Source: Curtobacterium sp. HSID17257 (lineage in GTDB: Bacteria; Actinomycetota; Actinomycetes; Actinomycetales; Microbacteriaceae). Taken from it: a stretch of DNA of 64,000 nucleotides. Of the stretch, positions 33,448 through 41,537 are shown in pieces. The notes beneath the pieces were generated by a model, which ran no database searches, was not told where the DNA came from, and saw only the letters and a program-made list of their open reading frames with translations. Position 1 is the first letter of the stretch. Each line of letters opens with the position of its first letter. The position numbers were made by a program, and so were the translations under genes. The stretch is taken from the NCBI RefSeq assembly GCF_003989515.1, contig NZ_RBLU01000005.1, positions 1-64,000 on the forward strand, in the 5' to 3' direction.

Positions 33448-33677
33448 ATCGTCCGGGGACCGTTCTCCGGACGTCACGCTCCGGACGTCACACTCGCGGA
33501 GCTGGCACACAACACTGCGCAGACCGGGCACGGAGCTGGTCATCGGTGGTGGCTCGCGGGCCGTTCGGAGTCCCGAGTGCTTCTACTGCTGGCCAGACAT
33601 GCGCCCCGACCCCTCGGCGCGCACGCACCACGAGTGCCGTCGCCCAGGTCTGCCGAACACGTCAAGGAGGCACCCTT

Positions 33678-35951
33678 TTGGAGGGTCCCGAGATCAAGTT
33701 CGCCGAAGCCGTCATCGACAACGGCAAGTTCGGCAAGCGCGTCGTCCGGTTCGAGACCGGCCGCCTCGCACAGCAGGCCCAGGGCGCGGTCGCCGCGTAC
33801 CTCGACGAGGAGACCATGCTCCTCTCGGCCACCAGCGCCGGCAAGCACCCGCGCGAGGGCTTCGACTTCTTCCCGCTGACGGTCGACGTCGAGGAGCGCT
33901 CGTACGCCGCCGGCAAGATCCCCGGCTCGTTCTTCCGTCGCGAGGGCCGTCCGAGCACCGAGGCGATCCTCGTCTGCCGGCTCATCGACCGGCCGCTGCG
34001 TCCGTCGTTCGTCGACGGCCTGCGCAACGAGGTCCAGATCGTCATCACCGTCCTGAGCATCGCGCCGGACGAGTTCTACGACGCGCTCGCGATCAACGCG
34101 GCGTCCGCGTCGACCCAGATCTCCGGTCTGCCGTTCTCCGGCCCGATCGCCGGTGTGCGCCTCGCACTGATCGGTGACCAGTGGGTCGCGTTCCCGAAGG
34201 CCTCGCAGCTGGCCGACGCCGTCTTCGACCTCACCGTCGCGGGCCGTGTCGTCACCGACGAGCAGGGCAACGAGGACGTCGCCATCATGATGGTCGAGGC
34301 CGAGGCGACCGAGCACGCCTGGGGTCTCATCCAGGGCGGGGCGACCAAGCCCGACGAGGCGATCGTCGCGCAGGGCCTCGAGGCGGCCAAGCCGTTCCTC
34401 AAGGTCCTGGTCGAGGCGCAGGCGAAGATGGCCGCGCAGTCGGCCAAGGAGATCCAGGACTACCCGGTCTTCCCGCCGTACGCGCCCGAGGTCTACTCCG
34501 CGGTCGAGGCACTCGCCCTCGACGAGCTGAAGGACGTCTACCAGATCGCCGGCAAGGTCGAGCGTCAGGACAAGGACGACGCCCTGAAGGCCCGCGTCAA
34601 GGAGGCCGTCGCCGCCAAGGTCGAGGCCGGGGAGCTCCCCGACAGCGCCGTCGGCCAGGTCGGTGCCGCCTACAAGTCGGTCACGAAGAAGGTCGTCCGC
34701 GGCCGCATCCTGACCGAGCAGGTACGCATGGACGGTCGCGGCCTCGCCGACATCCGTCCGCTCGACGCCGAGGTCGCCGTGATCCCGCGCGTCCACGGTT
34801 CCGCGGTGTTCCAGCGCGGCGAGACGCAGATCCTCGGCGTCACCACGTTGAACATGCTCAAGATGGAGCAGCAGATCGACTCGCTGTCGCCCGTCACGAA
34901 GAAGCGCTACCTGCACCACTACAACTTCCCGCCCTACTCGACCGGTGAGACCGGCCGTGTCGGTTCGCCGAAGCGTCGCGAGATCGGGCACGGCTTCCTC
35001 GCCGAGCGCGCCCTCGTGCCGGTGCTGCCGTCGCGCGAGGAGTTCCCGTACGCCATCCGCCAGGTGTCCGAGGCGCTGAGCTCCAACGGCTCGACGTCGA
35101 TGGGCTCGGTCTGCGCGTCGACGCTGTCGCTCCTCAACGCCGGTGTGCCGCTGCGCGCCCCGGTCGCGGGCATCGCGATGGGCCTCGTCTCCGACACCGT
35201 CGACGGCCAGACCCGCTACGCGGCGCTGACCGACATCCTCGGTGCCGAGGACGCCCTCGGTGACATGGACTTCAAGGTCGCCGGCACGTCGGAGTTCGTC
35301 ACCGCGATCCAGCTCGACACGAAGCTCGACGGCATCCCGTCGTCGGTCCTCGACGCCGCGCTGAAGCAGGCCAAGGAGGCCCGCTCGGCCATCCTCGGTG
35401 TCCTCAACGAGGCCATCGACGGACCGGACGAGATGGCCGACACCGCCCCGCGCGTGATCTCGGTCAACATCCCGGTCGACAAGATCGGCGAGCTGATCGG
35501 CCCGAAGGGCAAGACGATCAACGGCATCCAGGACGAGACCGGCGCCGACATCTCGATCGAGGACGACGGCACCGTCTACATCGGCGCCGTCGACGGCCCG
35601 TCGGCCGAGGCCGCACGCGCTCAGGTCAACGCGATCGCGAACCCGACGAACCCGGAGATCGGGGACCAGTTCCTCGGCACGGTCGTCAAGATCGCGACGT
35701 TCGGTGCCTTCGTGTCGCTGCTCCCGGGCCGCGACGGTCTGCTCCACGTCTCCGAGGTCCGCAAGCTCGCCGGTGGCAAGCGTGTCGAGAACGTCGAGGA
35801 CGTCCTCGGCGTCGGCCAGAAGGTCCTGGTCGAGGTCACCAAGGTGGACGACCGCGGCAAGCTCTCGCTCGCGCCGGTCGTCGCGGACGAGGTCGACACC
35901 GAGGGCCGCGAGGGTCACGAGAAGCACACCGAGGACAACGCCGAGGGTTGA
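33678..35951 (+). CDS. pnp: Polyribonucleotide nucleotidyltransferase (PNPase)
   Basis: A 757-residue protein of normal length. TTG at 33678 is preceded by AAGGAGG at 7 nt and begins [15 protein letters not shown]. Two RNase PH domains (about 10-150 and 340-560) flank a helical domain. A KH domain ([15 protein letters not shown]) and an S1 domain ([18 protein letters not shown]) follow. The second RNase PH core has [17 protein letters not shown]. It degrades RNA 3' to 5' with phosphate and can add tails. A 21-bp terminator stem follows. Confidence 0.97.
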   Translation: MEGPEIKFAEAVIDNGKFGKRVVRFETGRLAQQAQGAVAAYLDEETMLLSATSAGKHPREGFDFFPLTVDVEERSYAAGKIPGSFFRREGRPSTEAILVCRLIDRPLRPSFVDGLRNEVQIVITVLSIAPDEFYDALAINAASASTQISGLPFSGPIAGVRLALIGDQWVAFPKASQLADAVFDLTVAGRVVTDEQGNEDVAIMMVEAEATEHAWGLIQGGATKPDEAIVAQGLEAAKPFLKVLVEAQAKMAAQSAKEIQDYPVFPPYAPEVYSAVEALALDELKDVYQIAGKVERQDKDDALKARVKEAVAAKVEAGELPDSAVGQVGAAYKSVTKKVVRGRILTEQVRMDGRGLADIRPLDAEVAVIPRVHGSAVFQRGETQILGVTTLNMLKMEQQIDSLSPVTKKRYLHHYNFPPYSTGETGRVGSPKRREIGHGFLAERALVPVLPSREEFPYAIRQVSEALSSNGSTSMGSVCASTLSLLNAGVPLRAPVAGIAMGLVSDTVDGQTRYAALTDILGAEDALGDMDFKVAGTSEFVTAIQLDTKLDGIPSSVLDAALKQAKEARSAILGVLNEAIDGPDEMADTAPRVISVNIPVDKIGELIGPKGKTINGIQDETGADISIEDDGTVYIGAVDGPSAEAARAQVNAIANPTNPEIGDQFLGTVVKIATFGAFVSLLPGRDGLLHVSEVRKLAGGKRVENVEDVLGVGQKVLVEVTKVDDRGKLSLAPVVADEVDTEGREGHEKHTEDNAEG

Positions 35952-35974
35952 TCCCTCGCGCCTCGCGCTGCTGA

Positions 35975-36020
35975 CACGGCAACGGCCGCCGCTCCTGCTG
36001 GAGCGGCGGCCGTTGCCGTG
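35975..36020 (+). terminator. pnp terminator (21-bp stem)
   Basis: Arms 35975-35995 and 36000-36020 are perfectly complementary with loop TGCT. It starts 23 nt after the pnp stop. No U-tract follows. Confidence 0.88.
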
Positions 36021-36040
36021 TGTGCGGCGCTCTGCGGGCG

Positions 36041-36109
36041 CGAGACTCGGGCTGTGCGACGGTTCTCGGGCCCCGGAGCACGAGAACCGTCGCTGACGCC
36101 GAGACTCGG
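36041..36109. repeat. 13-bp hairpin flanked by direct repeats CGAGACTCGG
   Basis: A perfect 13-bp stem (36056-36068 with 36081-36093) and 12-nt loop is bordered by CGAGACTCGG at 36041-36050 and 36100-36109. It lies between convergent pnp and PEBP genes and may serve as the reverse terminator. Confidence 0.65.
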
Positions 36110-36148
36110 CGCCCGGCCCTCCGGCGGCGGGCGCTCCCGCGGCGAGCG

Positions 36149-36676
36149 TCAGGACGCGGGCGTCTCCTGCGTGCCGGTCAGCTGCGCGCGGCCGAGCAGG
36201 TGCTCCCGGAGCAGGAAGCCGACGACGGCCGGGGTGGCATCGGCGGGCGCCTCGAGCACCGGCACGTCGAGTGCGCTGACGGTGAAGACGTAGCGGTGGG
36301 GTCCGTGGCCGGCGGGCGGTGCAGCGCCGAGGAAGGTGTCGGTGCCGTACTCGTTGCGGCGGCGCAGTGCCTCGGCGGGCAGCAGCGCGTCGTCGGTCCC
36401 GGCGCCCTGCGGCAGCGAGGTGGTCGACGCCGGGACGTCCGTCAGGCTCCAGTGCCAGAAGCCCGAGCCGGTCGGCGCGTCGGGGTCGTACACGGTGAGG
36501 ACGTAGCTCTGCGTGCCCTCGGGTGCGCCGGACCACTCGAGCGCGGGGGAGCGGTCCTCGCCGCCGACGTCGGAGCCGCGCGCCCAGTCGGGCAGCGCGC
36601 CACCGTCGGTGAAGTCGGGGCTCGTCAGGGTGAACGTGGGGACCTCGGGGAGGTTCCAGTTGGGGTCGTTGGCCAT
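36149..36676 (-). CDS. PEBP / YbhB-YbcL family (Raf kinase inhibitor-like) protein
   Basis: A 175-residue single-domain PEBP fold protein with no signal peptide. The ligand-binding signature is present: DRSPALEWSG, then SYVLTVYDPDAPTGSGFWHW, and GPHRYVFTVSAL. Bacterial members are cytosolic and their ligands are mostly unknown. ATG at 36676 follows a TTGGCT box by 7 nt. Confidence 0.88.
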   Translation of the reverse strand: MANDPNWNLPEVPTFTLTSPDFTDGGALPDWARGSDVGGEDRSPALEWSGAPEGTQSYVLTVYDPDAPTGSGFWHWSLTDVPASTTSLPQGAGTDDALLPAEALRRRNEYGTDTFLGAAPPAGHGPHRYVFTVSALDVPVLEAPADATPAVVGFLLREHLLGRAQLTGTQETPAS

Positions 36677-36729
36677 GCGTTCCAGCCAACACCCGCGGGC
36701 TGTCCCGAGGGTGGGACGTACGAGGGTGG

Positions 36730-36775
36730 GACGGACGGGAGGCGCGTGGCGGCGCCGCCCTCCGCCTCCCGGCAG
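36730..36775. repeat. Family I palindrome, copy F (decayed)
   Basis: The left arm (36730-36752) matches the family consensus exactly through GCGCGTGGCGG. The right arm has several changes that break pairing. It lies 20 nt past the TetR stop on the minus strand. This is the only clearly decayed copy. Confidence 0.6.
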
Positions 36776-36794
36776 CGCCGAGGCGCCAGCGAGG

Positions 36795-37463
36795 TCAGCG
36801 CGTGATGACGCGCTCGACGACCCGTCCGAGCGCTGCCGTCGCGGCGATCGCGTCGCCGGCGTACGCACCGGCCATCACGCCGTCGCGCGCGAGCATGAGC
36901 TCGTCGGCACCGTCACCCGGCATCGGGTGTCCGGCGCGCTGCAGCAGCGCGAAGAGCTGTTCCGTGTACCAGTCACGGTGTGCAGCGACGACCTGGCGGA
37001 CCGGGTCGCGGGGGTCGTGGTACTCCGCAGCCGCGTTCAGGAAGGCGCAGCCACGGAAGTCGGGGCGTCCGACGTCGTCGGAGACCGCTGCGACCCAGGC
37101 GCGGACGGCCTCGACCGGGGTGGCTGCCTCGTCGACCAGCCGCGTGAACGCCTGCTGCACCCGCTCGTCCTGCGCGCGGATGTAGGCCAGGATCAGGTTG
37201 TCCTTCGACCCGTAGTGCTTGTAGAACGTCGCCTTCGTGACGCTCGCCTCGGAGATGAGGCGGTCGACGCCCACGCCCCGGATGCCCTCCTCGTAGAAGA
37301 GCTTCGACGCGGTCTCGAGGATGCGGACCTTCGCGCCGCCGGAGCGGGGAGTCGGGGGGACGCTCGACCCGTCCGGCGACGCGAGGTTCGTGCTCGGGCC
37401 CGGGAGACGCTGGACGGTCGGTTGGGGGGAATCGACCGTCACAGCGCTGCTCCTCGGACTCAT
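36795..37463 (-). CDS. TetR/AcrR family transcriptional regulator
   Basis: A 222-residue repressor-type protein. A polar, disordered N-terminal tail of about 42 residues precedes the TetR helix-turn-helix (about 46-92), with GVGVDRLISEASVTKATFYKHYG as the recognition region. The ligand domain contains FRGCAFLNAAAEY, seen in TetR_C proteins that respond to electrophiles or drugs. A 32-bp palindrome upstream suggests self-regulation. Target genes beyond itself are unknown; the M16 operon is divergent and close. Confidence 0.9.
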   Translation of the reverse strand: MSPRSSAVTVDSPQPTVQRLPGPSTNLASPDGSSVPPTPRSGGAKVRILETASKLFYEEGIRGVGVDRLISEASVTKATFYKHYGSKDNLILAYIRAQDERVQQAFTRLVDEAATPVEAVRAWVAAVSDDVGRPDFRGCAFLNAAAEYHDPRDPVRQVVAAHRDWYTEQLFALLQRAGHPMPGDGADELMLARDGVMAGAYAGDAIAATAALGRVVERVITR

Positions 37464-37570
37464 CGGCTCCGCGGGGGAGTGGGGGGACTCCGCCGCGCAG
37501 GACTGATGTCCCGAGCCACCGGGTCGGAATCTAGGGGGGCTTCCGACCCGATGTGACGACTGTACCACAG

Positions 37571-37602
37571 GGAGGACAGACAGACGAGTCTTTCTATCCT
37601 CC
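37571..37602. promoter_or_regulatory. 32-bp operator-like palindrome for the TetR regulator
   Basis: Two 15-nt halves (37571-37585 and 37588-37602) around a GA centre pair at 13 of 15 positions. The core is CAGAC-GA-GTCT. On the minus strand a TACAGT -10 box lies near 37552-37557, so the palindrome would cover the -35 region of the tetR promoter, a typical autorepression layout. Confidence 0.6.
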
Positions 37603-37673
37603 TCGTCCGTACCCCACTTCGAGGTACGCGCCGTGAGGCTGTGGAAACTGGATGGCGAGCCCGCACGGGTCAG

Positions 37674-37679
37674 TAGGCT
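37674..37679 (+). promoter_or_regulatory. -10 box TAGGCT of the M16 protease gene
   Basis: TAGGCT is 8 nt before the ATG at 37688; a leaderless or nearly leaderless transcript is expected. Confidence 0.5.
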
Positions 37680-37687
37680 CTCCTGCG

Positions 37688-39022
37688 ATGAACCAGCCAG
37701 TGCCGTTGCCGCTCGAGGCCCAGGACACGTCCTTCCTGACGTCCGGTGGTGCCTTCGTCCGTCGATCCGTGCTGCCGTCCGGTGTCCGGGTCCTGACCGA
37801 GTCGGTCCCGGGAGCGAGTTCGACCAGCCTCGGCTTCTGGGTCGGTGTCGGTTCCCGCGACGAGCGCGAAGGCCAGTTCGGGTCGACGCACTTCCTCGAA
37901 CACCTGTTGTTCAAGGGCACCGGACGACGCAGCGCACTCGACATCGCCATCGCGTTCGACTCCGTGGGCGGTGAGCACAACGCCGCGACCGCCAAGGAGT
38001 ACACCTGCTACTACGCCCGCGTCCGGGACACCGACGTCCCGATGGCGGTCGAGGTGATCGGCGACATGGTCACCGGTTCGGTGCTCGACGCGGACGCCTT
38101 CGCGGTCGAACGCGGTGTCATCCTCGAAGAGCTGGCGATGGCCGCCGACGACCCGGCCGACGTCGCGGGCGAGGCCTTCTTCGCCGCGGCGTTCGACGGG
38201 CACCCTCTCGGGCGTCCGATCGGCGGGACACCCGAGAGCATCCGTGCCGTCGGGCGCGACGAGGTGCTCGACCACTACCGCGAGCACTACGCGCCGAACG
38301 GCATCGTCGTCACCGCGGCCGGTGCCGTCGACCACGACCGCTTCCGCGAACTCGTCGAGCGCGTGTTCCGCGACGCTCCGAAGGCCTCGCCGCTCGCCCG
38401 ACGGACGCCGCAGACGGTGGCCGACCCCGCCGTGGCGCGCCTCGCGGTCGCGCACCGCCCGACCGAACAGGTCAGCATGCTCCGCGGCTCCCAGGGCCTC
38501 GACCTGCGCGACGACCGCCGCCCGGTCCTCAGCGTGCTCAACGCCGTGCTGGGCGGTGGCATGAGCTCCCGCCTGTTCCAGGAGGTCCGGGAGCGCCGCG
38601 GCCTCGCCTACGCCGTGTCGTCCTTCGCCCCGGCGTACCTCGACAACGGCGCGTTCGGCGTCTACGCAGGCTGTGCTCCGGACAACGTCGCCGGTGTCGT
38701 CGAGATCATCGACGCCGAGTTCGCCCGCATGGTCGACGACGGCATCACCGAGGACGAGCTCCGCCGCGCCAAGGGGCAGATCGAGGGTGCCCTGACGCTC
38801 TCGCTCGAGGACTCCGACGCGCGCATGACGCGGCTCGGGCGATCCGAGCTCGGCACCGGTGAGTTCACCGACCTCGGTACCGCGCTGCAGCGGGTCGACC
38901 GGGTCACCACCGGCGACGTGCTCGACCTGGCGCGCGACCTGCTCACCCGGCCGACCATCACCTCGGTGGTCGGTGCCGTGCAGCGGGACGAGCTCGCAGC
39001 GGCCCTCGGCGTCGAGGGGTGA
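37688..39022 (+). CDS. M16 family zinc peptidase (processing-peptidase-like)
   Basis: A 444-residue protein with the inverted zinc motif HFLEH at 68-72 and a third ligand in the ERGVILEELAMA helix. Two similar M16 domains occupy the N- and C-terminal halves; GLAYAVSSFAPAYLDNGAFG belongs to the second. In actinobacteria this gene often follows pnp at a distance, as here. It is probably a cytosolic peptidase. The last bases overlap the next gene (GTGA). Confidence 0.9.
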   Translation: MNQPVPLPLEAQDTSFLTSGGAFVRRSVLPSGVRVLTESVPGASSTSLGFWVGVGSRDEREGQFGSTHFLEHLLFKGTGRRSALDIAIAFDSVGGEHNAATAKEYTCYYARVRDTDVPMAVEVIGDMVTGSVLDADAFAVERGVILEELAMAADDPADVAGEAFFAAAFDGHPLGRPIGGTPESIRAVGRDEVLDHYREHYAPNGIVVTAAGAVDHDRFRELVERVFRDAPKASPLARRTPQTVADPAVARLAVAHRPTEQVSMLRGSQGLDLRDDRRPVLSVLNAVLGGGMSSRLFQEVRERRGLAYAVSSFAPAYLDNGAFGVYAGCAPDNVAGVVEIIDAEFARMVDDGITEDELRRAKGQIEGALTLSLEDSDARMTRLGRSELGTGEFTDLGTALQRVDRVTTGDVLDLARDLLTRPTITSVVGAVQRDELAAALGVEG

Positions 39023-39630
39023 CGGACGTGTCGCACTACCTGTACCTCGTCCGGCACGGTGAGCACCAGGACGCCGAGCACGGGCTCCGTGACGGCAAGC
39101 TCTCCGAACGCGGGAAGCGTCAGGCGGTGCTCGTGGCCGACCGGCTCGGCGGGGTGCCCTTCGACGGTGTGTACCACTCGCCGCTCGACGCCCCGAGCGA
39201 GACGGCGGCGTACCTCGCGCAGCGGCTGCCCTCGATCCAGCCCGAGCCCTCGACGCTGCTCTTCGACTGCATCCCGTCCGGGCCGACACCGGACATGCCG
39301 CACGCCTACCAGGGCTGGTACGGCGGTGTGACCGAGGAGGAGATCGTCGCCGGGCAGGCCCAGATGGGCGACGCCGTGGCCGAGTTCTTCACGCCGGCGC
39401 GGGAGGACCGCCACGACCTGCTCATCACCCACAACGCGGTGATCGGCTGGTTCGTCCGCGAGGCCTTCCAGGCCCCGGAGTGGCGCTGGATGGGCACGAA
39501 CGTGGCGCACACCGCGCTGACGATCATCCGGATCCGCTCGGCGAAGCCGGCCGAGGTGGTCACCCTGAACGACCTGGCGCACCTGCCGGTGGAGCTCCGC
39601 ACGGGGCTGCCGGTCGAACAGCCCGTCTAG
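39019..39630 (+). CDS. Histidine phosphatase superfamily (phosphoglycerate mutase-like) protein
   Basis: A 203-residue protein. The phosphohistidine motif is LVRHGEH with His13, and the second catalytic His lies in LLITHNAVIGW near 138. WRWMGTNVAHTALTII follows. It removes phosphate from small molecules or proteins; no specific substrate is indicated. The GTG start overlaps the M16 stop by 4 nt, so both are co-translated. Confidence 0.88.
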   Translation: MTDVSHYLYLVRHGEHQDAEHGLRDGKLSERGKRQAVLVADRLGGVPFDGVYHSPLDAPSETAAYLAQRLPSIQPEPSTLLFDCIPSGPTPDMPHAYQGWYGGVTEEEIVAGQAQMGDAVAEFFTPAREDRHDLLITHNAVIGWFVREAFQAPEWRWMGTNVAHTALTIIRIRSAKPAEVVTLNDLAHLPVELRTGLPVEQPV

Positions 39631-39680
39631 CGTCCCGCCACGGACCGGGGCACGGGTCCGGCCTGGAGGCGCGACACCGG

Positions 39681-40187
39681 TCAGCGCACCGGCAGGCGGT
39701 ACCAGGCGGTCGCGTTCGGGTTGTCGTTGAACGCCGCGACGCGCCGGTAGCCGCGGCTCCGGTACATCGCACCCGCGGCGACGAGCGAGTCGTTCGTGTC
39801 GAGGACGACGCTCGTGGCGCCGAGGTCGCGCGCGGCGTGTTCCAGGGCGTCCATCACCGCGGTGCCGACGCCCCGTCCACGCCCGGCGGGGGCGACGTAG
39901 ACGTGCTTGACCTCGAACCACGCGTCGTCGCGCTCGCCCCCGTCACCCGGATGAGCAGGGATCCGTCGCAGGCCACCGCAGCCGACCGGGCGCGACCCGT
40001 CGTCGTCCACCTCGTACGCCACCACGAACACGCCGTCCGGCGCCGTGAACTCGACGGCCGGGGTGCGCTTCCGCGAGTACGAGCCCTGTGCGCTCGGGAA
40101 CGTCGCCTCGCGCTCGTCGAGGTAGGCGTCGAGCAGGGCGTCGACCTCGGGCGCGTCGGCGGGGACGGACCTGACCTGGAGCGGCAT
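39681..40187 (-). CDS. GNAT family N-acetyltransferase
   Basis: A 168-residue acetyltransferase. The acetyl-CoA loop reads VAPAGRGRGVGTAVM, preceded by FEVKHVYV, and ATSVVLDTNDSLVAAGAMYRSRGYRRV is the C-terminal half of the fold. The acceptor is unknown. ATG at 40187 is 6 nt downstream of a TAGGAT box on the minus strand that overlaps the dapB box. Confidence 0.88.
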   Translation of the reverse strand: MPLQVRSVPADAPEVDALLDAYLDEREATFPSAQGSYSRKRTPAVEFTAPDGVFVVAYEVDDDGSRPVGCGGLRRIPAHPGDGGERDDAWFEVKHVYVAPAGRGRGVGTAVMDALEHAARDLGATSVVLDTNDSLVAAGAMYRSRGYRRVAAFNDNPNATAWYRLPVR

Positions 40188-40193
40188 GCGTCG

Positions 40194-40203
40194 ATCCTAG
40201 GAT
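40194..40203. promoter_or_regulatory. Palindromic bidirectional -10 element ATCCTAGGAT
   Basis: TAGGAT reads rightward at 40198-40203 (7 nt before the dapB ATG) and leftward at 40199-40194 (6 nt before the GNAT ATG). The two -10 boxes share two bases in a perfect 10-bp palindrome, so both genes would start leaderless transcripts from one site and should compete for polymerase. Confidence 0.65.
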
Positions 40204-40210
40204 GGAGCCC

Positions 40211-40963
40211 ATGGTCACTCCCGTCGCCGTCGTCGGCGCCACCGGTCGTCTCGGGGGCCTGGTGGCCTCCGTCGTGGAGTCGCTCGACGGCTTCGAGCTC
40301 GTCGCGTCGCTGTCCTCGCGGGACGCCGTGCACGAGGCCCCGCCGTCGGTGTTCGGCGGCGCGACCGTCGTCGTCGACGTCACCGTCCCCGCGCTGAGCC
40401 CCGCGATCGTCGAGCACGCCCTGGCGAGCGGCGCGAACGTCCTCGTCGGGACCTCGGGCTGGTCGCTCGACCGCCTGGCGAAGCTCCGCGCCGGACTCGA
40501 GGCACGACCCGACCAGGGTGCCCTCGTCGTCCCGAACTTCTCGATCGGCTCGGTGCTCGCGACGCACCTCGCCACGATCGCCGCGCCGTGGTTCCCGTCC
40601 GTCGAGATCGTCGAGACCCACCACGCGGGCAAGGTCGACAGCCCGTCGGGGACCGCCGTCCGGACCGCCGAGCTCATCGCGGACGCCCGCCGTGAGGTCG
40701 GACCCGTCGACGCCCCGCACGTCGACCAGCGTGCCCGTGGGCAGCAGGTGGCGAGCGTCCCGATCCACTCGCTCCGTCTGCCGGGCGTCACGGCCGTGCA
40801 GGACGTGCTGCTCAGCGGCCCGGGCGAGACCGTCACGATCCGCCACGACACGACCGACCACGTGGCGTACGTCGCCGGCATCCGCGCTGCGTTGTCCGCC
40901 GTGGTCGGTGCCCGCGGGCTGACCGTCGGGCTCGGCAGCGTCCTCGGCATCGGTCAGCCGTGA
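40211..40963 (+). CDS. dapB: 4-hydroxy-tetrahydrodipicolinate reductase
   Basis: A 250-residue enzyme of the lysine/diaminopimelate pathway. The nucleotide loop is VVGATGRLGG at 7-16. The signature ETHHAGKVDSPSGTA starts at residue 135, with His137/His138 and the lysine for substrate binding. It reduces the DapA product with NAD(P)H. ATG at 40211 is chosen over ATG at 40202 because of the -10 spacing. GTGA overlap links it to the next gene. Confidence 0.95.
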   Translation: MVTPVAVVGATGRLGGLVASVVESLDGFELVASLSSRDAVHEAPPSVFGGATVVVDVTVPALSPAIVEHALASGANVLVGTSGWSLDRLAKLRAGLEARPDQGALVVPNFSIGSVLATHLATIAAPWFPSVEIVETHHAGKVDSPSGTAVRTAELIADARREVGPVDAPHVDQRARGQQVASVPIHSLRLPGVTAVQDVLLSGPGETVTIRHDTTDHVAYVAGIRAALSAVVGARGLTVGLGSVLGIGQP

Positions 40964-41427
40964 CCCCGATCTGGCGGTCCCTCCGCTCACCGTTCTGGGG
41001 GGCGGCGCTGATGACCCTGCTGCTCGCGCTGTACATCGGACTCGTCGCGCAGCGTGCGGTCGCGTTCGTGCAGACCGGCCAGCCGATCGGCATCGGCATC
41101 GGCGTCGCGCTGTTCGTCGTCGCCGCGATCGGTGCGCTGCTGCTCGTGCTCGAGGTCCGCTTCGGCGTGCGCATCACCCGGCTCGGAGCCCGGCTCGAGC
41201 AGGAGGGCGCGACCCCGGACGAGGTCGTCCCCGTCCGCCCGTCGGGCCGGCCGACCCGGGACGCCGCCGACGAGCTGTTCCCGCGCTACCGGGACGCGGT
41301 CGAGGCCGACCCGGAGGACTGGCGCGGCTGGTACCGCCTGGGCATCGTCTACGACGCTGCCGGCGACCGCAAGCGGACGCGGGCGGCGATGCGGGCCGCG
41401 CTGGCGAAGGCGACGGCGACCCGCTGA
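40960..41427 (+). CDS. Membrane protein with a single TPR-like C-terminal unit
   Basis: A 155-residue protein. Two hydrophobic helices (about 12-32 and 42-66) precede a cytosolic region ending in ADPEDWRGWYRLGIVYDAAGDRKRTRAAMRAAL, which has the spacing of one tetratricopeptide repeat. It is translationally coupled to dapB. The function is unknown. Its stop codon lies in the first bases of a family I palindrome. Confidence 0.75.
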   Translation: MTPIWRSLRSPFWGAALMTLLLALYIGLVAQRAVAFVQTGQPIGIGIGVALFVVAAIGALLLVLEVRFGVRITRLGARLEQEGATPDEVVPVRPSGRPTRDAADELFPRYRDAVEADPEDWRGWYRLGIVYDAAGDRKRTRAAMRAALAKATATR

Positions 41428-41473
41428 CGGACGGGAGGCCCGTGGCGGTGTCGCCACGGGCCTCCTGTCCGTC
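41426..41473. repeat. Family I palindrome, copy G (22-bp arms overlapping a stop codon)
   Basis: Arms 41426-41447 and 41452-41473 pair throughout, with one G-T wobble. The first two bases of the left arm are the GA of the preceding gene's TGA, so the terminator starts on the stop codon. Confidence 0.85.
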
Positions 41474-41475
41474 GG

Positions 41476-41537
41476 GTCGTCGGGTCGTTCTGTCGTCGGG
41501 TCGTTCCGGTCGTCGGGTCGTTCCCGTCGTCGGGTCA
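41476..41537. repeat. Four tandem 16-17-bp units GTCGTCGGGTCGTTCC
   Basis: Units begin at 41476, 41492, 41509 and 41526. They end exactly on the stop codon of the convergent epimerase gene (41535-41537). They follow copy G with only 2 bp between. Origin by slippage is likely. Confidence 0.75.
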
